A stretch of 52,818 bases of DNA, from contig NZ_FYEA01000020.1 in assembly GCF_900187605.1 (NCBI RefSeq), positions 1 through 52,818 of the forward strand, written 5' to 3'. Every line of letters starts with the position of its first letter. Position 1 is the stretch's first letter. A program made the position numbers and the translations under genes. Below the pieces are notes generated by a model. The model was given only the letters and a program-made list of their open reading frames with translations. It did no database searches and was not told the origin of the DNA. Positions 31,985 to 40,883 of the stretch are shown piece after piece. The stretch is from Pseudomonas sp. Irchel 3H7. GTDB taxonomy: Bacteria > Pseudomonadota > Gammaproteobacteria > Pseudomonadales > Pseudomonadaceae.

Positions 31985-33367
31985 ATGGACACACACGGCT
32001 ACAGCGCGGCGGAACGCTTGGAGCGACTGCCAATAAGCGGTTATCACCGGATCATTTTCATCATTATTGCCCTGGCGTTTTTCTTCGACTCCATGGACCT
32101 GGCGATGATGACGTTCCTGCTCGGCTCGATCAAAGCCGAGTTCGGCCTGAGCAGTGCGCAAGCGGGGCTGCTCGCCAGTTCGAGCTTCTTCGGCATGGTG
32201 CTGGGAGCGTCGCTGTCGGGCATGCTCGCCGACCGCTTCGGGCGCAAACCGGTGTTTCAGTGGAGCATCGTGCTGTGGGGCGTGGCCAGTTATCTGTGCT
32301 CGACGGCGCAAACGGTCGAGATGCTGACACTGTTCCGCATCCTGTTGGGGATCGGCATGGGCATGGAGTTTCCCATCGCCCAGTCGATGTTGTCCGAGCT
32401 GATTCCGGCGCAACGTCGCGGTCGTTACATCGCGTTGATGGACGGCTTCTGGCCGCTCGGCTTCGTCGCTGCTGGCGTGCTGTCCTACTTTCTGCTGCCA
32501 CTGATTGGCTGGCGCGACATCTTTCTGGTGTTGGCCGTGCCGGCAGTGTTTGTGCTGGCGATCCGCTTTTTCATTCCCGAGTCACCGCGCTGGCTGGAAC
32601 AGGCGGGGCGCGATGACGCTGCGGACAAGGTGTTGAACGGCATCGAGGCGCGGGTGCGCAACTCGCTGGGCGGTGCGGCGCTGCCGGAACCGATTCGTTT
32701 GCCGCGCACTGTGACGCCGCCGGGCAACTTCTTTTCGGCGCTCAAACAGATCTGGTCGCCGCAGTATCGCCAGCGCACCACAATGATCTGGAGTCTGTGG
32801 TTCTTTGCGCTGCTTGGCTTTTACGGGCTGACGTCGTGGCTCAGTGCGCTGCTGCAACAGTCGGGTTTCGCGGTGACGCAGTCGGTGTATTACACGGTGC
32901 TGATTTCCCTGGGCGGGATTCCCGGGTTTCTGATGGCGGCGTGGCTGGTCGAGCGCTGGGGGCGCAAACCGGTGTGCATCGTCACGTTGCTCGGCGGCGG
33001 GGTGATGGCGTTTCTGTATGGGCAGAGCGCGGTGTTTGGCGGCAACGTTGCGCTGCTGATCAGCACCGGGCTGTTGATGCAGTTTTTCCTGTTCGGTATG
33101 TGGGCGGTGCTCTACACCTACACGCCGGAGTTGTATCCGACGTCGGCACGGGCAACCGGTTCGGGCTTCGCCTCGGCAATTGGCCGCGTGGGGTCGCTGC
33201 TCGGGCCGTTGGTGACCGGGCTGGTGTTCCCGATTACCGGGCAGGGCGGGGTGTTTGCGCTGGGCGCGGCGTGCTTTGCGATAGCGGCGGGGGTGGTGTG
33301 GCTGTTCGGGATGGAGACGCGCGGGAAAACCCTGGAAGAGCTGACTGAAACCCAATCTATCGGCTAA
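31985..33367 (+). CDS. MFS transporter (NiaP/SVOP-like sugar-porter subfamily)
   Basis: 460 aa, 12 membrane helices. MMTFLLGSIKAEFGLSS and SGMLADRFGRKPVF (motif A), then FPIAQSMLSELIPAQRRGRY and PESPRWL, the latter shared by sugar-porter relatives. The C-half ends YTPELYPTSARATGSG, typical of NiaP/SVOP-like and aromatic-acid transporters. It should import an organic acid, vitamin or aromatic by proton symport. No catabolic genes are adjacent, so substrate is undetermined; the ArsR-like gene upstream is the only regulatory lead. Ribosome site GGGGAGGCGGC is near the ATG. Confidence 0.85.
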   Translation: MDTHGYSAAERLERLPISGYHRIIFIIIALAFFFDSMDLAMMTFLLGSIKAEFGLSSAQAGLLASSSFFGMVLGASLSGMLADRFGRKPVFQWSIVLWGVASYLCSTAQTVEMLTLFRILLGIGMGMEFPIAQSMLSELIPAQRRGRYIALMDGFWPLGFVAAGVLSYFLLPLIGWRDIFLVLAVPAVFVLAIRFFIPESPRWLEQAGRDDAADKVLNGIEARVRNSLGGAALPEPIRLPRTVTPPGNFFSALKQIWSPQYRQRTTMIWSLWFFALLGFYGLTSWLSALLQQSGFAVTQSVYYTVLISLGGIPGFLMAAWLVERWGRKPVCIVTLLGGGVMAFLYGQSAVFGGNVALLISTGLLMQFFLFGMWAVLYTYTPELYPTSARATGSGFASAIGRVGSLLGPLVTGLVFPITGQGGVFALGAACFAIAAGVVWLFGMETRGKTLEELTETQSIG

Positions 33368-33379
33368 CACCGATCCAAT

Positions 33380-33469
33380 GTAGGAGTGAGCCTGCTCGCG
33401 ATAGCGGAGTGTCAGATATAGATTTTTTAGCTGACACCCTGCTATCGCGAGCCGGCGAAGGCCTACAAA
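33380..33469. repeat. REPIN between MFS and deaminase genes
   Basis: GTAGGAGTGAGCCTGCTCGC (33380) is matched by GCTATCGCGAGCCGGCGAAG (33450) across a 40-base spacer containing ATTTTTTAGCTGACACC. The right arm has drifted. Separates convergent genes. Confidence 0.85.
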
Positions 33470-33485
33470 GGTTTTGCGGTGTTGC

Positions 33486-34439
33486 TTATGGCTTTACCAG
33501 TCGCGCATCCAGGCTGTTCTGCGCCAGGCGCTTGGCCTGATCCTGGGTCATGCCCAAATGCTCATGCAGTGCGTAGAAGTTCTCGGTCACGTAACCACCG
33601 AAGTACGCCGGGTCATCGGAGTTCACCGTAACCTTCACGCCACGCTCGAGCATGTCGAGGATGTTGTGCTGCGACATGTGATCGAACACGCAAAGCTTGG
33701 TATTCGACAGCGGGCACACGGTCAGCGGGATCTGCTCATCGATGATCCGCTGCATCAGGCGCTCGTCTTCGATGGCGCGCACGCCATGGTCGATACGCTG
33801 GATTTTCAGCAGGTCGATGGCCTCCCAGATGTACTCCGGCGGGCCTTCTTCGCCAGCGTGGGCGACGGTCAGGAAGCCTTCGTGGCGGGCACGGTCGAAC
33901 ACGCGCTGGAACTTGCTCGGCGGGTGGCCCATCTCGGAGCTGTCGAGGCCGACCGCGACAAACGCATCACGGAACGGCAGCGCTTGATCGAGAGTTTTCT
34001 CGGCTTGTTCTTCGCTGAGGTGGCGCAGGAAACTGAGGATCAAACCGCTGGTGATGCCCAGTTGCTGCTCGCCATCCTTCAACGCCGCGGCGATGCCGTT
34101 GAGCACCACTTCGAACGGGATGCCCCGGTCGGTGTGGGTCTGCGGGTCGAAGAACGGTTCAGTGTGAATGACGTTCTGTGCTTTGCAGCGCAGCAGGTAG
34201 GCCCAGGTCAGGTCGTAGAAGTCCTGCGAGGTGCGCAATACGTCGGCACCTTGGTAATACAGGTCGAGGAATTCCTGCAGGTTGTTGAAGGCGTAAGCCT
34301 TGCGCAGGGTTTCCACGTCGTTCCACGGCAGGGCGATCTTGTTGCGTTCGGCCAGGGCGAACAGCAGCTCGGGCTCCAGCGAGCCTTCCAGGTGCAGGTG
34401 CAGTTCAGCCTTGGGCAAGGCATTGAGCCAGTCGTACAT
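33486..34439 (-). CDS. Adenine/adenosine deaminase family protein
   Basis: 317 aa of the amidohydrolase ADA family. Metal ligands HLH in AELHLHLEG (His14, His16), a later zinc His in VAHAGEEG, the catalytic Glu of HAGEE and the terminal NSDDPAYFGG. The chain (about 317 aa) and SEMGHPPSKF match the bacterial adenine-deaminase branch (PA0148-type), which makes hypoxanthine from adenine, rather than adenosine deaminase; that choice is from memory of the branch. Last gene of the purine block here, after the oxygenase and BMP genes. Its product would feed hypoxanthine/xanthine oxidation. Confidence 0.88.
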   Translation of the reverse strand: MYDWLNALPKAELHLHLEGSLEPELLFALAERNKIALPWNDVETLRKAYAFNNLQEFLDLYYQGADVLRTSQDFYDLTWAYLLRCKAQNVIHTEPFFDPQTHTDRGIPFEVVLNGIAAALKDGEQQLGITSGLILSFLRHLSEEQAEKTLDQALPFRDAFVAVGLDSSEMGHPPSKFQRVFDRARHEGFLTVAHAGEEGPPEYIWEAIDLLKIQRIDHGVRAIEDERLMQRIIDEQIPLTVCPLSNTKLCVFDHMSQHNILDMLERGVKVTVNSDDPAYFGGYVTENFYALHEHLGMTQDQAKRLAQNSLDARLVKP

Positions 34440-34519
34440 ATTCTTTTCTCATCAGGTGCAATGGCGGCATTCTACAGATGCTCGCCGAAACAATTGGCAA
34501 AACCTGACCAAGCGATCCA

Positions 34520-35485
34520 TCAAACGGCTTCCTGCTCACGGCGATAAGCGTAGGTATCGGCGAAGCGCGAGAGCAGGAATTCGGCGCAGGTGGTGGTCGG
34601 ATACTTCGCTGGGTGTTGTGCGTCCTGACAACCGGGCAGGCATTCGATGCGCGTGTCCGGGTGCGGCTCGGCGAAGAACGGCATCGAATAGCGATCGACC
34701 CCGAGCGGACTGATGACGCGGTGCGGCGTCGAGCGATAACGGTCGTTGCTCCAGCGCGCCATCATGTCGCCGAGGTTGACCACGAAAGTGCCCTCAATCG
34801 GTGGCGCGTCGATCCATTCGCCTTTGACATTCTTCACTTGCAAGCCACCGGCGCTGTCCTGATAGAGCAGGGTGACGCAGCCGTAATCGGTGTGCGCGCC
34901 GGCGCCTTGCTGCTCGGCGGAGCTGGCGGTGTGGCGCGGTGGGTAATGGATCATGCGCAGCACGCTGACGGGGTCGTTGAAACGGCTGTCGAAGAAGTCG
35001 CGCTCGATGCCCAGCGCGAGAGTCATTGCCCGCAGCAGGGTTTGGGCGAGAGCCTGCATGTCGAGGTAATGCTGTTCCATCAACTCGGCCCAGCCGGTTT
35101 GCGCCGGATGACGGTTCGGCCCGCGCAACGGTTTTCCGGCGAGTACGTCGGGATGGTTGGCCGGCAGGTGCAGGCCCATGTCGAAGGTTTCTTTGAGGTC
35201 GCTGGGTTTGCTTGGGTCGAGTTGCTCGGTGGCGATCGCACCGTAGCCGCGATGGTGGCGGGTCTGGGTGATGTCGATCTTGAGTTTTTCCGCTGCGGGC
35301 AGAGCAAAAAAACGCTGAGTCTGATCGAGCACCGCGTCGATGCGTTGCGCCGAAATCGGGTGACCCTTGATGTAGAAAAAGCCCCACTCGCGGCAGGCGT
35401 GGTCGATTTGCCCGGCCACGGCGGGCCAGGCGTTTTCATCGTCGCTGTAGAGCGGGCTGATATCGATGATCGGAAGCTGATCCAT
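34520..35485 (-). CDS. 2-oxoglutarate/Fe(II) oxygenase, isopenicillin-N-synthase family
   Basis: 321 aa from ATG 35485 (AAGGA 6 bases upstream). DIOX_N domain at the start (LPIIDISPLY, CREWGFFYIKGHP). The catalytic core has iron ligands His198 and Asp200 (GAHTDYG) and His256, and the 2OG clamp Arg265-Tyr-Ser267 (VDRYS). All are present, so it is likely active. Members hydroxylate diverse small molecules, and this one's substrate is not known. Its place between a BMP-type purine-binding protein and a deaminase suggests a modified purine or nucleoside. The gap to the deaminase is 80 bases. Confidence 0.85.
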   Translation of the reverse strand: MDQLPIIDISPLYSDDENAWPAVAGQIDHACREWGFFYIKGHPISAQRIDAVLDQTQRFFALPAAEKLKIDITQTRHHRGYGAIATEQLDPSKPSDLKETFDMGLHLPANHPDVLAGKPLRGPNRHPAQTGWAELMEQHYLDMQALAQTLLRAMTLALGIERDFFDSRFNDPVSVLRMIHYPPRHTASSAEQQGAGAHTDYGCVTLLYQDSAGGLQVKNVKGEWIDAPPIEGTFVVNLGDMMARWSNDRYRSTPHRVISPLGVDRYSMPFFAEPHPDTRIECLPGCQDAQHPAKYPTTTCAEFLLSRFADTYAYRREQEAV

Positions 35486-35516
35486 ACACAATCCTTGAGA
35501 GCGCTGAAGATCAAAT

Positions 35517-35605
35517 GTAGGAGTGAGCCTGCTCGCGATAGCGGTGTATCAGGCGACACTTTTGCTGAATGACCCACCGCTATCGCGAGCAGGCTCACTC
35601 CTACA
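35517..35605. repeat. REPIN between the BMP and oxygenase genes
   Basis: Near-perfect inverted pair GTAGGAGTGAGCCTGCTCGC / GCGAGCAGGCTCACTCCTAC with a ~45-base spacer. It lies inside a presumed same-strand operon, so it could give differential 3'-end stability between the two messages. Confidence 0.88.
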
Positions 35606-35627
35606 AGGGATGGTGGTATGACTGAAA

Positions 35628-36701
35628 TTACTTCGGCATCTCAGCCTTCATGCCTTCAACGTAATAGTTCATCGACGCCAGCTCCGCATTCGTCGCGCTC
35701 ACGCCTGCGGGGATTTTCTCCACGCCGGCCTGATCCTTGATCGGCCCGGTAAACGGCTGCAACGCACCGCTCTTGATGTCGGCAATGAGTTGCTCGGCCT
35801 CGGCTTTCACCGGCGCTGGCACCAAGTCACTGATCGGCAGTTCAACCGTGCCTTCCTTCAGCCCGCCCCAGTAGTCCTGGGATTTCCAGGTGTGGTCGAT
35901 CACGCTTTGCGTCGCCTGAATATAGTGCGGCGCCCAGTCGTTGACGATCGAGGTCAGCACCGCTTTTGGCCCGAAGTGCGCCATGTCCGAGGCATAACCC
36001 ACCGCGTACACGCCACGACGCTCAGCCGCCTGAATCGGCGCCGGGCTGTCGGTGTGCTGGAACACCACGTCGACGCCCTGATCGATCAGCGCGTTGGCCG
36101 CGTCGGCCTCCTTGCCCGGGTCGAACCACGAGTTGACCCACACCACTTTGATCTCGGTGCCGGGGTTGTATTTGTTCAAGGCCAGTTGAATCGCGTTGAT
36201 GTCGCGGATCACCTCGGGGATCGGGAACGAGGCGACGTAACCGATCTTTTTGGTCTTGGTCATCTTCGCCGCGAGAAAACCGCCGACGTAGCGACCCTCG
36301 TAAGTGCGCGCCAGATAGGTGCCGAGGTTCTTGTCCTGTTTGTAGCCGGTAGCGTGTTCGAAGGTCACCTTGGGAAATTGTTTGGCGACCTTCACGGTCG
36401 GGTTCATGTAGCCGAAAGAGGTGGTGAAGATCAGGTCGTACTTGTCCTTGGCCATGTTGCGGATCACCCGCTCGGCGTCGGCACCTTCGGCGACGTTCTC
36501 GACGTAGTTGGTGGTGATCTGATTGCCGAATTTCTCCGCGAGTGCCTTGCGCCCCTGTTCATGCTGATACGTCCAGCCGTGGTCACCGATCGGGCCGATA
36601 TAGACGAAACCGACCTTCAGCGGATCGGCAGCGCTGGCGCTCAGGCTGATCCCCAGACCGAGGGCGGCGCACAGCAGTTTGTGCAGCGGACGTATTTGCA
36701 T
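35628..36701 (-). CDS. BMP-family ABC substrate-binding protein (nucleoside/purine type)
   Basis: 357 aa from ATG 36701. Signal peptide (HKLLCAALGLGISLSASA) then the BMP/PnrA fold: KVGFVYIGPIGDHGWTYQHE, FTTSFGYMNPTVKVAKQFP and VVFQHTDSPAPIQAAE. BMP-type proteins bind purine nucleosides in relatives. The cognate ATPase and permeases are not next to it but 5 kb away (41423-45016), while the oxygenase and deaminase follow on the same strand. I infer purine or purine-derivative uptake. Confidence 0.88.
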   Translation of the reverse strand: MQIRPLHKLLCAALGLGISLSASAADPLKVGFVYIGPIGDHGWTYQHEQGRKALAEKFGNQITTNYVENVAEGADAERVIRNMAKDKYDLIFTTSFGYMNPTVKVAKQFPKVTFEHATGYKQDKNLGTYLARTYEGRYVGGFLAAKMTKTKKIGYVASFPIPEVIRDINAIQLALNKYNPGTEIKVVWVNSWFDPGKEADAANALIDQGVDVVFQHTDSPAPIQAAERRGVYAVGYASDMAHFGPKAVLTSIVNDWAPHYIQATQSVIDHTWKSQDYWGGLKEGTVELPISDLVPAPVKAEAEQLIADIKSGALQPFTGPIKDQAGVEKIPAGVSATNAELASMNYYVEGMKAEMPK

Positions 36702-36770
36702 GAATTGGAGCTCCGTTTTGTTGTGTGTGGTCAGGGCCAATGCAAATTGCTGACCAACAGGACAACAAAC

Positions 36771-36847
36771 AAAAAAGATCGCAGCCTTCGGCAACTCCTA
36801 CATGGGAATGCGCAAGCTGTAGGAGCTGCCGAAGGCTGCGATCTTTT
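36771..36847. repeat. REPIN (GCAGCCTTCGGCAGCTCC type)
   Basis: GATCGCAGCCTTCGGCAACT / AGCTGCCGAAGGCTGCGATC inverted pair with a ~18-base loop, between the BMP gene and the divergent antiporter. Confidence 0.88.
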
Positions 36848-36975
36848 CAGCGCCCGGACCAACGCAGTGCAAGTCCGCGAGTTCACGCCATCGCTTGGTG
36901 CGCTAAGGTGTAACGAAACGTTAGCGCCGCTCCGCAGTCAGTAGCTCATTCGCTCTCTTCGGCAAAAGGCCCGCC

Positions 36976-38067
36976 ATGCTCACCCTCCTCAAGCAAGAAA
37001 GCTTTCTCCTGCTGGCAGTTATCGCCGCGTGCGTTGCCTATTCGTTGGAACACTGGATGCTGCACAGCGGCCAGATCGTCGCGCTGACTGCCGGTCTGGT
37101 GCTGATCGCCTTCATCGTCGCCGCCTCGATGCGCGTCGCCCATCACGCCGAATTGCTCGCCGAAAAGGTCGGCGACCCTTACGGCACGATGATCCTCACG
37201 CTTGCGGCCGTGCTGGTCGAAGTGGTTATTCTGGCAATCATGATGAGCAACGAAGCGTCGCCCACGCTGGTGCGCGACACGATCTACTCCGCCGTGATGC
37301 TCGACATCAACGGCATCCTCGGCCTCGCAGCGCTGATGGGCGGGATCAAACACGGCGAACAGTCCTACAACGACGATTCCGCGCGCAGCTACAGCGTGAT
37401 GATCCTCACCGCCATGGGCGTGTCGATGGTGGTGCCGGAGTTCATTCCCGAGGCCAACTGGAAGATTTATTCAGCGTTCACCATCGGCGCGATGGTCGTG
37501 CTTTACGCGTTGTTTCTGCGCATGCAGGTCGGCCCGCACAGTTACTTTTTCAGCTACAGCTACCCCGACAAACGCCGTAAGAAAGAACCGCAGGACGCTC
37601 AGGCAAAAGCACCGAGCATCGGTCTGTCGATCGGCATTCTGGTGTTTGGCATTGTGGTGATCGGCGCATTGGCCGAGGTAATGTCGAAGACCCTCGATCT
37701 GGGCCTGGAAGGCACGGGTGCACCGCCGGTGATCACGGCGATTCTGGTGGCGGCGATATCCGCAGCGCCGGAGATTCTGACCGCGTTGCGCGCAGCATTG
37801 GCCAACCGCATGCAGTCGGTGGTGAACATTGCGATGGGCGCGTCACTGTCGACGGTGATTCTGACGGTGCCGGTGATGGAGGCGATGGCCCTGTACACCG
37901 GCCAGCCGTTTCAGATGGCGATGACGCCGGTGCAGACGGTGATGATCTTCATCACGCTGATCGTTAGTGCGATCAACCTCAATGACGGTGAGACCAATGC
38001 CATCGAGGGCATGACGCACTTCGTGCTGTTCGCGACCTTCATCATGCTGTCCCTGCTCGGTCTCTGA
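36976..38067 (+). CDS. Ca2+/H+ antiporter (CaxA/ChaA-like)
   Basis: 363 aa, about 11 membrane helices in two inverted halves. Each half has an acidic alpha-repeat: GDPYGTMILTLAAVLVEVVIL and ISAAPEILTALRAALANRMQ with NIAMGASLSTVILTVP. A charged central loop (KRRKKEPQDAQAK) joins them. This is the CaCA superfamily cation/proton exchanger type, likely moving Ca2+ out of the cell. It has no obvious link to the flanking purine genes and is transcribed opposite to them. Identification from repeats is strong; ion choice is inferred. Confidence 0.9.
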   Translation: MLTLLKQESFLLLAVIAACVAYSLEHWMLHSGQIVALTAGLVLIAFIVAASMRVAHHAELLAEKVGDPYGTMILTLAAVLVEVVILAIMMSNEASPTLVRDTIYSAVMLDINGILGLAALMGGIKHGEQSYNDDSARSYSVMILTAMGVSMVVPEFIPEANWKIYSAFTIGAMVVLYALFLRMQVGPHSYFFSYSYPDKRRKKEPQDAQAKAPSIGLSIGILVFGIVVIGALAEVMSKTLDLGLEGTGAPPVITAILVAAISAAPEILTALRAALANRMQSVVNIAMGASLSTVILTVPVMEAMALYTGQPFQMAMTPVQTVMIFITLIVSAINLNDGETNAIEGMTHFVLFATFIMLSLLGL

Positions 38068-38071
38068 TGAT

Positions 38072-38181
38072 TGATCGTTCCCACGCTCCGCGTGGGAATG
38101 CCGCCATGGACGCTCTGCGTCCGCCGCTGGGACGCGGAGCGTCCCGAGATGCATTCCCACGCAGAGCGTGGGAACGATCAG
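38072..38181. repeat. 110-bp nested palindrome (CGTTCCCACGCTCCGCGTGG type)
   Basis: Outer arms TGATCGTTCCCACGCTCCGC and GCAGAGCGTGGGAACGATCA pair end to end, and inner GACGCTCTGCGTCC/GGACGCGGAGCGTCC pairs again. The cruciform-capable element fills the gap after caxA, and the convergent deaminase ends 13 bases beyond it. Confidence 0.9.
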
Positions 38182-38194
38182 ATGGGGAGGGGGA

Positions 38195-39553
38195 TCAGGT
38201 ACCTGCGATCAGCTGGCGCGCCGCCTGGCTGTGATCAGCGATCAGGCCTTTCAAGTCGAGCCCTTCAACCTGGCCATCCACCACACGCCACTTGCCACCA
38301 ATCATCACCCGATCCGCACGATCCGCGCCGCACAACAGCAACGCGGAAATCGGATCATGGCTGCCCGAGAAGCGCAGCTCATCAAGCTTGAACAACGCCA
38401 GATCCGCCTGCTTGCCCACGGCAATCTCACCAATATCGGTACGGCCCAACAAGCTCGCCGAACCCTTGGTCGCCCAGCCCAGTACGCGTTCCGGGGTGAT
38501 CTTCTCGGCGCCGTAACGCAGACGCTGGATGTACAGCGCCTGACGCGCTTCGAGAATCATGTTCGACGCATCGTTGGACGCCGACCCATCCACGCCCAGA
38601 CCAAACAACGCACCCGCGTCAGTCAGATCGATACTCGGGCAGATGCCGGAAGCCAGACGCATGTTCGAGCTCGGGCAATGGCAAATACCGGTGCCCGCCT
38701 CGCCGAGTCGAGTGATTTCGTCCGGGTTGAAGTGGATGCCGTGGGCCAGCCAAGTGCGCGGGCCGAGCCAGCCGACGCTGTCGAGATAATCGACGGTGCG
38801 CAGGCCGAAACGCTGCAGGCAGAAATCCTCTTCGTCGAGGGTTTCCGCCAAGTGCGTGTGCAGACGCACGTCGAGCTTGTTCGCCAGTTCGGCGCTGGCC
38901 GACATGATTTCCGGGGTCACCGAGAACGGCGAGCACGGTGCCAGGGCGATCTGGATCTGCGCGCCGTCGCCACGTTCGTGGTACTCGTGAATCAGGCGCT
39001 GACTGTCGTCGAGAATCACTTGGCCTTCCTGCACGGTCTGCTGCGGCGGCAAACCGCCGTCCTTCTCGCCGAGGCTCATCGAGCCGCGTGTGAGCATGGC
39101 GCGCATGCCCAGCTCCCGCACGCTTTCGACTTGCACATCGATGGCGTTTTCCAGACCGTCCGGGAACAGGTAGTGGTGGTCGGCAGCGGTGGTGCAGCCC
39201 GACAGCAGCAGTTCGGCCAAAGCGACTTTGCTGGCGAGGGCGAGTTTTTCCGGCGTCAGGCGCGCCCACACCGGGTACAGGGTTTTCAGCCATGGGAACA
39301 ACGGCTGATTGACCACCGGCGCCCAAGCGCGGGTGAGGGTTTGATAGAAGTGATGGTGGGTGTTGATCAGGCCCGGCAGGATCACATGCTCGCGGGCATC
39401 GAACACTGCATTGCACGGCGCCGACGGCTGTTGGCCAGCGGCGAGGACTTCGACGATGACACCGTCTTGCACGACAAGACCGCCACGGGCATCGAGCTCG
39501 TTAGAAGTGAAAGTGGCGAGGGGATTTTTTAACCAGGTACGGGTCGCGGGCAT
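38195..39553 (-). CDS. 8-oxoguanine deaminase (ATZ/TRZ amidohydrolase)
   Basis: 452 aa. Zinc ligands His66 and His68 (LINTHHHFYQ), a later His in VRLHTHLAET, the second His in AHGIHF and Asp in GVDGSASND. The WLKTLYPVW and SSNMRLASGICPSIDL stretches fit the 8-oxoguanine deaminase group known from P. aeruginosa PA0142, as I recall. It converts 8-oxoguanine to urate, cleaning oxidised guanine and feeding purine breakdown. Lies between the antiporter and an SDR gene; the ABC genes are further right on the same strand. Confidence 0.88.
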   Translation of the reverse strand: MPATRTWLKNPLATFTSNELDARGGLVVQDGVIVEVLAAGQQPSAPCNAVFDAREHVILPGLINTHHHFYQTLTRAWAPVVNQPLFPWLKTLYPVWARLTPEKLALASKVALAELLLSGCTTAADHHYLFPDGLENAIDVQVESVRELGMRAMLTRGSMSLGEKDGGLPPQQTVQEGQVILDDSQRLIHEYHERGDGAQIQIALAPCSPFSVTPEIMSASAELANKLDVRLHTHLAETLDEEDFCLQRFGLRTVDYLDSVGWLGPRTWLAHGIHFNPDEITRLGEAGTGICHCPSSNMRLASGICPSIDLTDAGALFGLGVDGSASNDASNMILEARQALYIQRLRYGAEKITPERVLGWATKGSASLLGRTDIGEIAVGKQADLALFKLDELRFSGSHDPISALLLCGADRADRVMIGGKWRVVDGQVEGLDLKGLIADHSQAARQLIAGT

Positions 39554-39711
39554 GTTGCCGGCTCCTCTGAAAATGGGGTTCAGGGTTGCCAGCTCAGTGA
39601 TGCCCTGTCTGCTGATCCAGGGTCGCCGCGAGGGACGAGGTGCGCAGTTTCAAACAAATTGCCACACCGGGCAAGCCCAACCCGACAGGACAACATCACC
39701 AAAATACATAA

Positions 39712-39795
39712 CCCCTGTAGGAGCTGCCGAAGGCTGCGATCTTTTGATCTTAAAAAAAATCAAAAGATCGCAGCCTTCGGCAGCTCCTACAGGGG
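39712..39795. repeat. 37-bp perfect inverted repeat of the GCAGCCTTCGG family
   Basis: Arms 39712-39748 and 39759-39795 are exact complements over 37 bases, around a 10-base loop CTTAAAAAAA. Longest perfect palindrome seen in the window. Ends 8 bases from the SDR stop codon, so it may also act as that gene's 3' hairpin. Confidence 0.92.
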
Positions 39796-39803
39796 ATCAT
39801 CAA

Positions 39804-40487
39804 TTACCAGGGAATCGTTTCGCCCTTGTAATTGATGAAGTGATGTCCGCCCTTGCCGGTGTACGCATTCACCTGATCAATCAATCCACGGGTGCTGGTT
39901 TCCACATCAAGGTCAGCCCCTTCGCCGCCCATATCGGTCTTCACCCAACCCGGATGCAGCGACAACACGGTCATTTTCTGCTCGCCCAATTGGGTGACAA
40001 AACTGTTGGTCATCGAGTTCAGCGCAGCCTTGCTGGCCTTGTACAACGCCAGTTCCGGCGCGTCCGGCACCGTCACACTGCCCAGCCCGGAACTCATGAA
40101 CGCCAGCACACCGCTGCCGTCACGAATCTGCCCGACAAACCGTTGCGCCAGATTGATCGGCGCCACCGCGTTGGTGAAAAACAGCTGACCGACTTCAGCC
40201 AGAGTCGCGCCGCCCGGGGTCTGATCGGCCGGGCCTTTGACCCCGGCGTTGACGAACAGCAGGTCGAAGGTTTCGCCTTTGAGCTGCTGACTCAGAGCGA
40301 TCACCGCTTGCTGATCGTCCATGTCGAGCTTCTCGATCCGCACTTTGCCCAGCGCTTGCAGCGCCTCGGCGTTTTGCGGATTGCGCACGGTGGCGGTGAC
40401 TTGCCAGCCGTCGGCCAGCAGGGTTTTCACCAGACCGAGGCCAAGGCCCCGGGAGGCGCCGATGATCAGTGCGTTTTTTGCAGACAT
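39804..40487 (-). CDS. Short-chain dehydrogenase/reductase
   Basis: 227 aa, classical SDR: IGASRGLGLGLVK nucleotide loop, FVNAG, MSSGLGS catalytic Ser and YKASKAAL (Tyr-x3-Lys). HPGWVKTDMGG follows, as in carbonyl-reductase-like SDRs. Second gene of a pair with the MerR-family regulator (25-base gap), which may control it. Reaction: NADP(H)-dependent reduction of a carbonyl or aldehyde. Substrate unknown. Confidence 0.88.
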   Translation of the reverse strand: MSAKNALIIGASRGLGLGLVKTLLADGWQVTATVRNPQNAEALQALGKVRIEKLDMDDQQAVIALSQQLKGETFDLLFVNAGVKGPADQTPGGATLAEVGQLFFTNAVAPINLAQRFVGQIRDGSGVLAFMSSGLGSVTVPDAPELALYKASKAALNSMTNSFVTQLGEQKMTVLSLHPGWVKTDMGGEGADLDVETSTRGLIDQVNAYTGKGGHHFINYKGETIPW

Positions 40488-40512
40488 GATGGGCTTCCTT
40501 GATGAATGAGGA

Positions 40513-40863
40513 TCATGGATTCAATGGACAGGCCTGACCGAGGCGAAGTTGCAACTCCTGACGCAGCGCGTCGAGTTCGCGCATGCGGGTTTCGATCAGT
40601 TGCAGTTTGTCGCGCAGCAACTGCGCCACGGCGTTGTCAGGATTGGGGGCATTCCACAACGCGGCGACGCTGTTGCCGATCTCGCCGAGGGTAAATCCCA
40701 GGCGTTGCGCCGTTTTGATATAGAGCACCAGTTGCACCATCTCCGGCGGATAGTCGCGATAACCGTTGGCGCTGCGCTGCGCCGCAATCAACCCGCGCTG
40801 CTCGTAGAAGCGCAGGGTGTCACGGCTGACGGCACTGGCCTGGGCTAACTCACCGATGCGCAT
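40513..40863 (-). CDS. MerR-family regulator (aldehyde/redox-type)
   Basis: 116 aa from ATG 40863. MerR HTH at the start (MRIGELAQASAVSRDTLRFYEQRGLI), followed by a helix linker; only one Cys (near the C-terminus, GQACPLNP), so it is not a classical metal sensor. It heads the pair with the SDR. A consensus MerR-type promoter lies just upstream, reading toward the broken membrane gene on the other strand. Confidence 0.87.
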   Translation of the reverse strand: MRIGELAQASAVSRDTLRFYEQRGLIAAQRSANGYRDYPPEMVQLVLYIKTAQRLGFTLGEIGNSVAALWNAPNPDNAVAQLLRDKLQLIETRMRELDALRQELQLRLGQACPLNP

Positions 40864-40883
40864 GCTGGTTCTCAAAAGGGCTA

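Noticed and set aside
38168..39532. 454-aa open frame on the plus strand
   Set aside because: Antisense to the 8-oxoguanine deaminase gene, which has all metal ligands.
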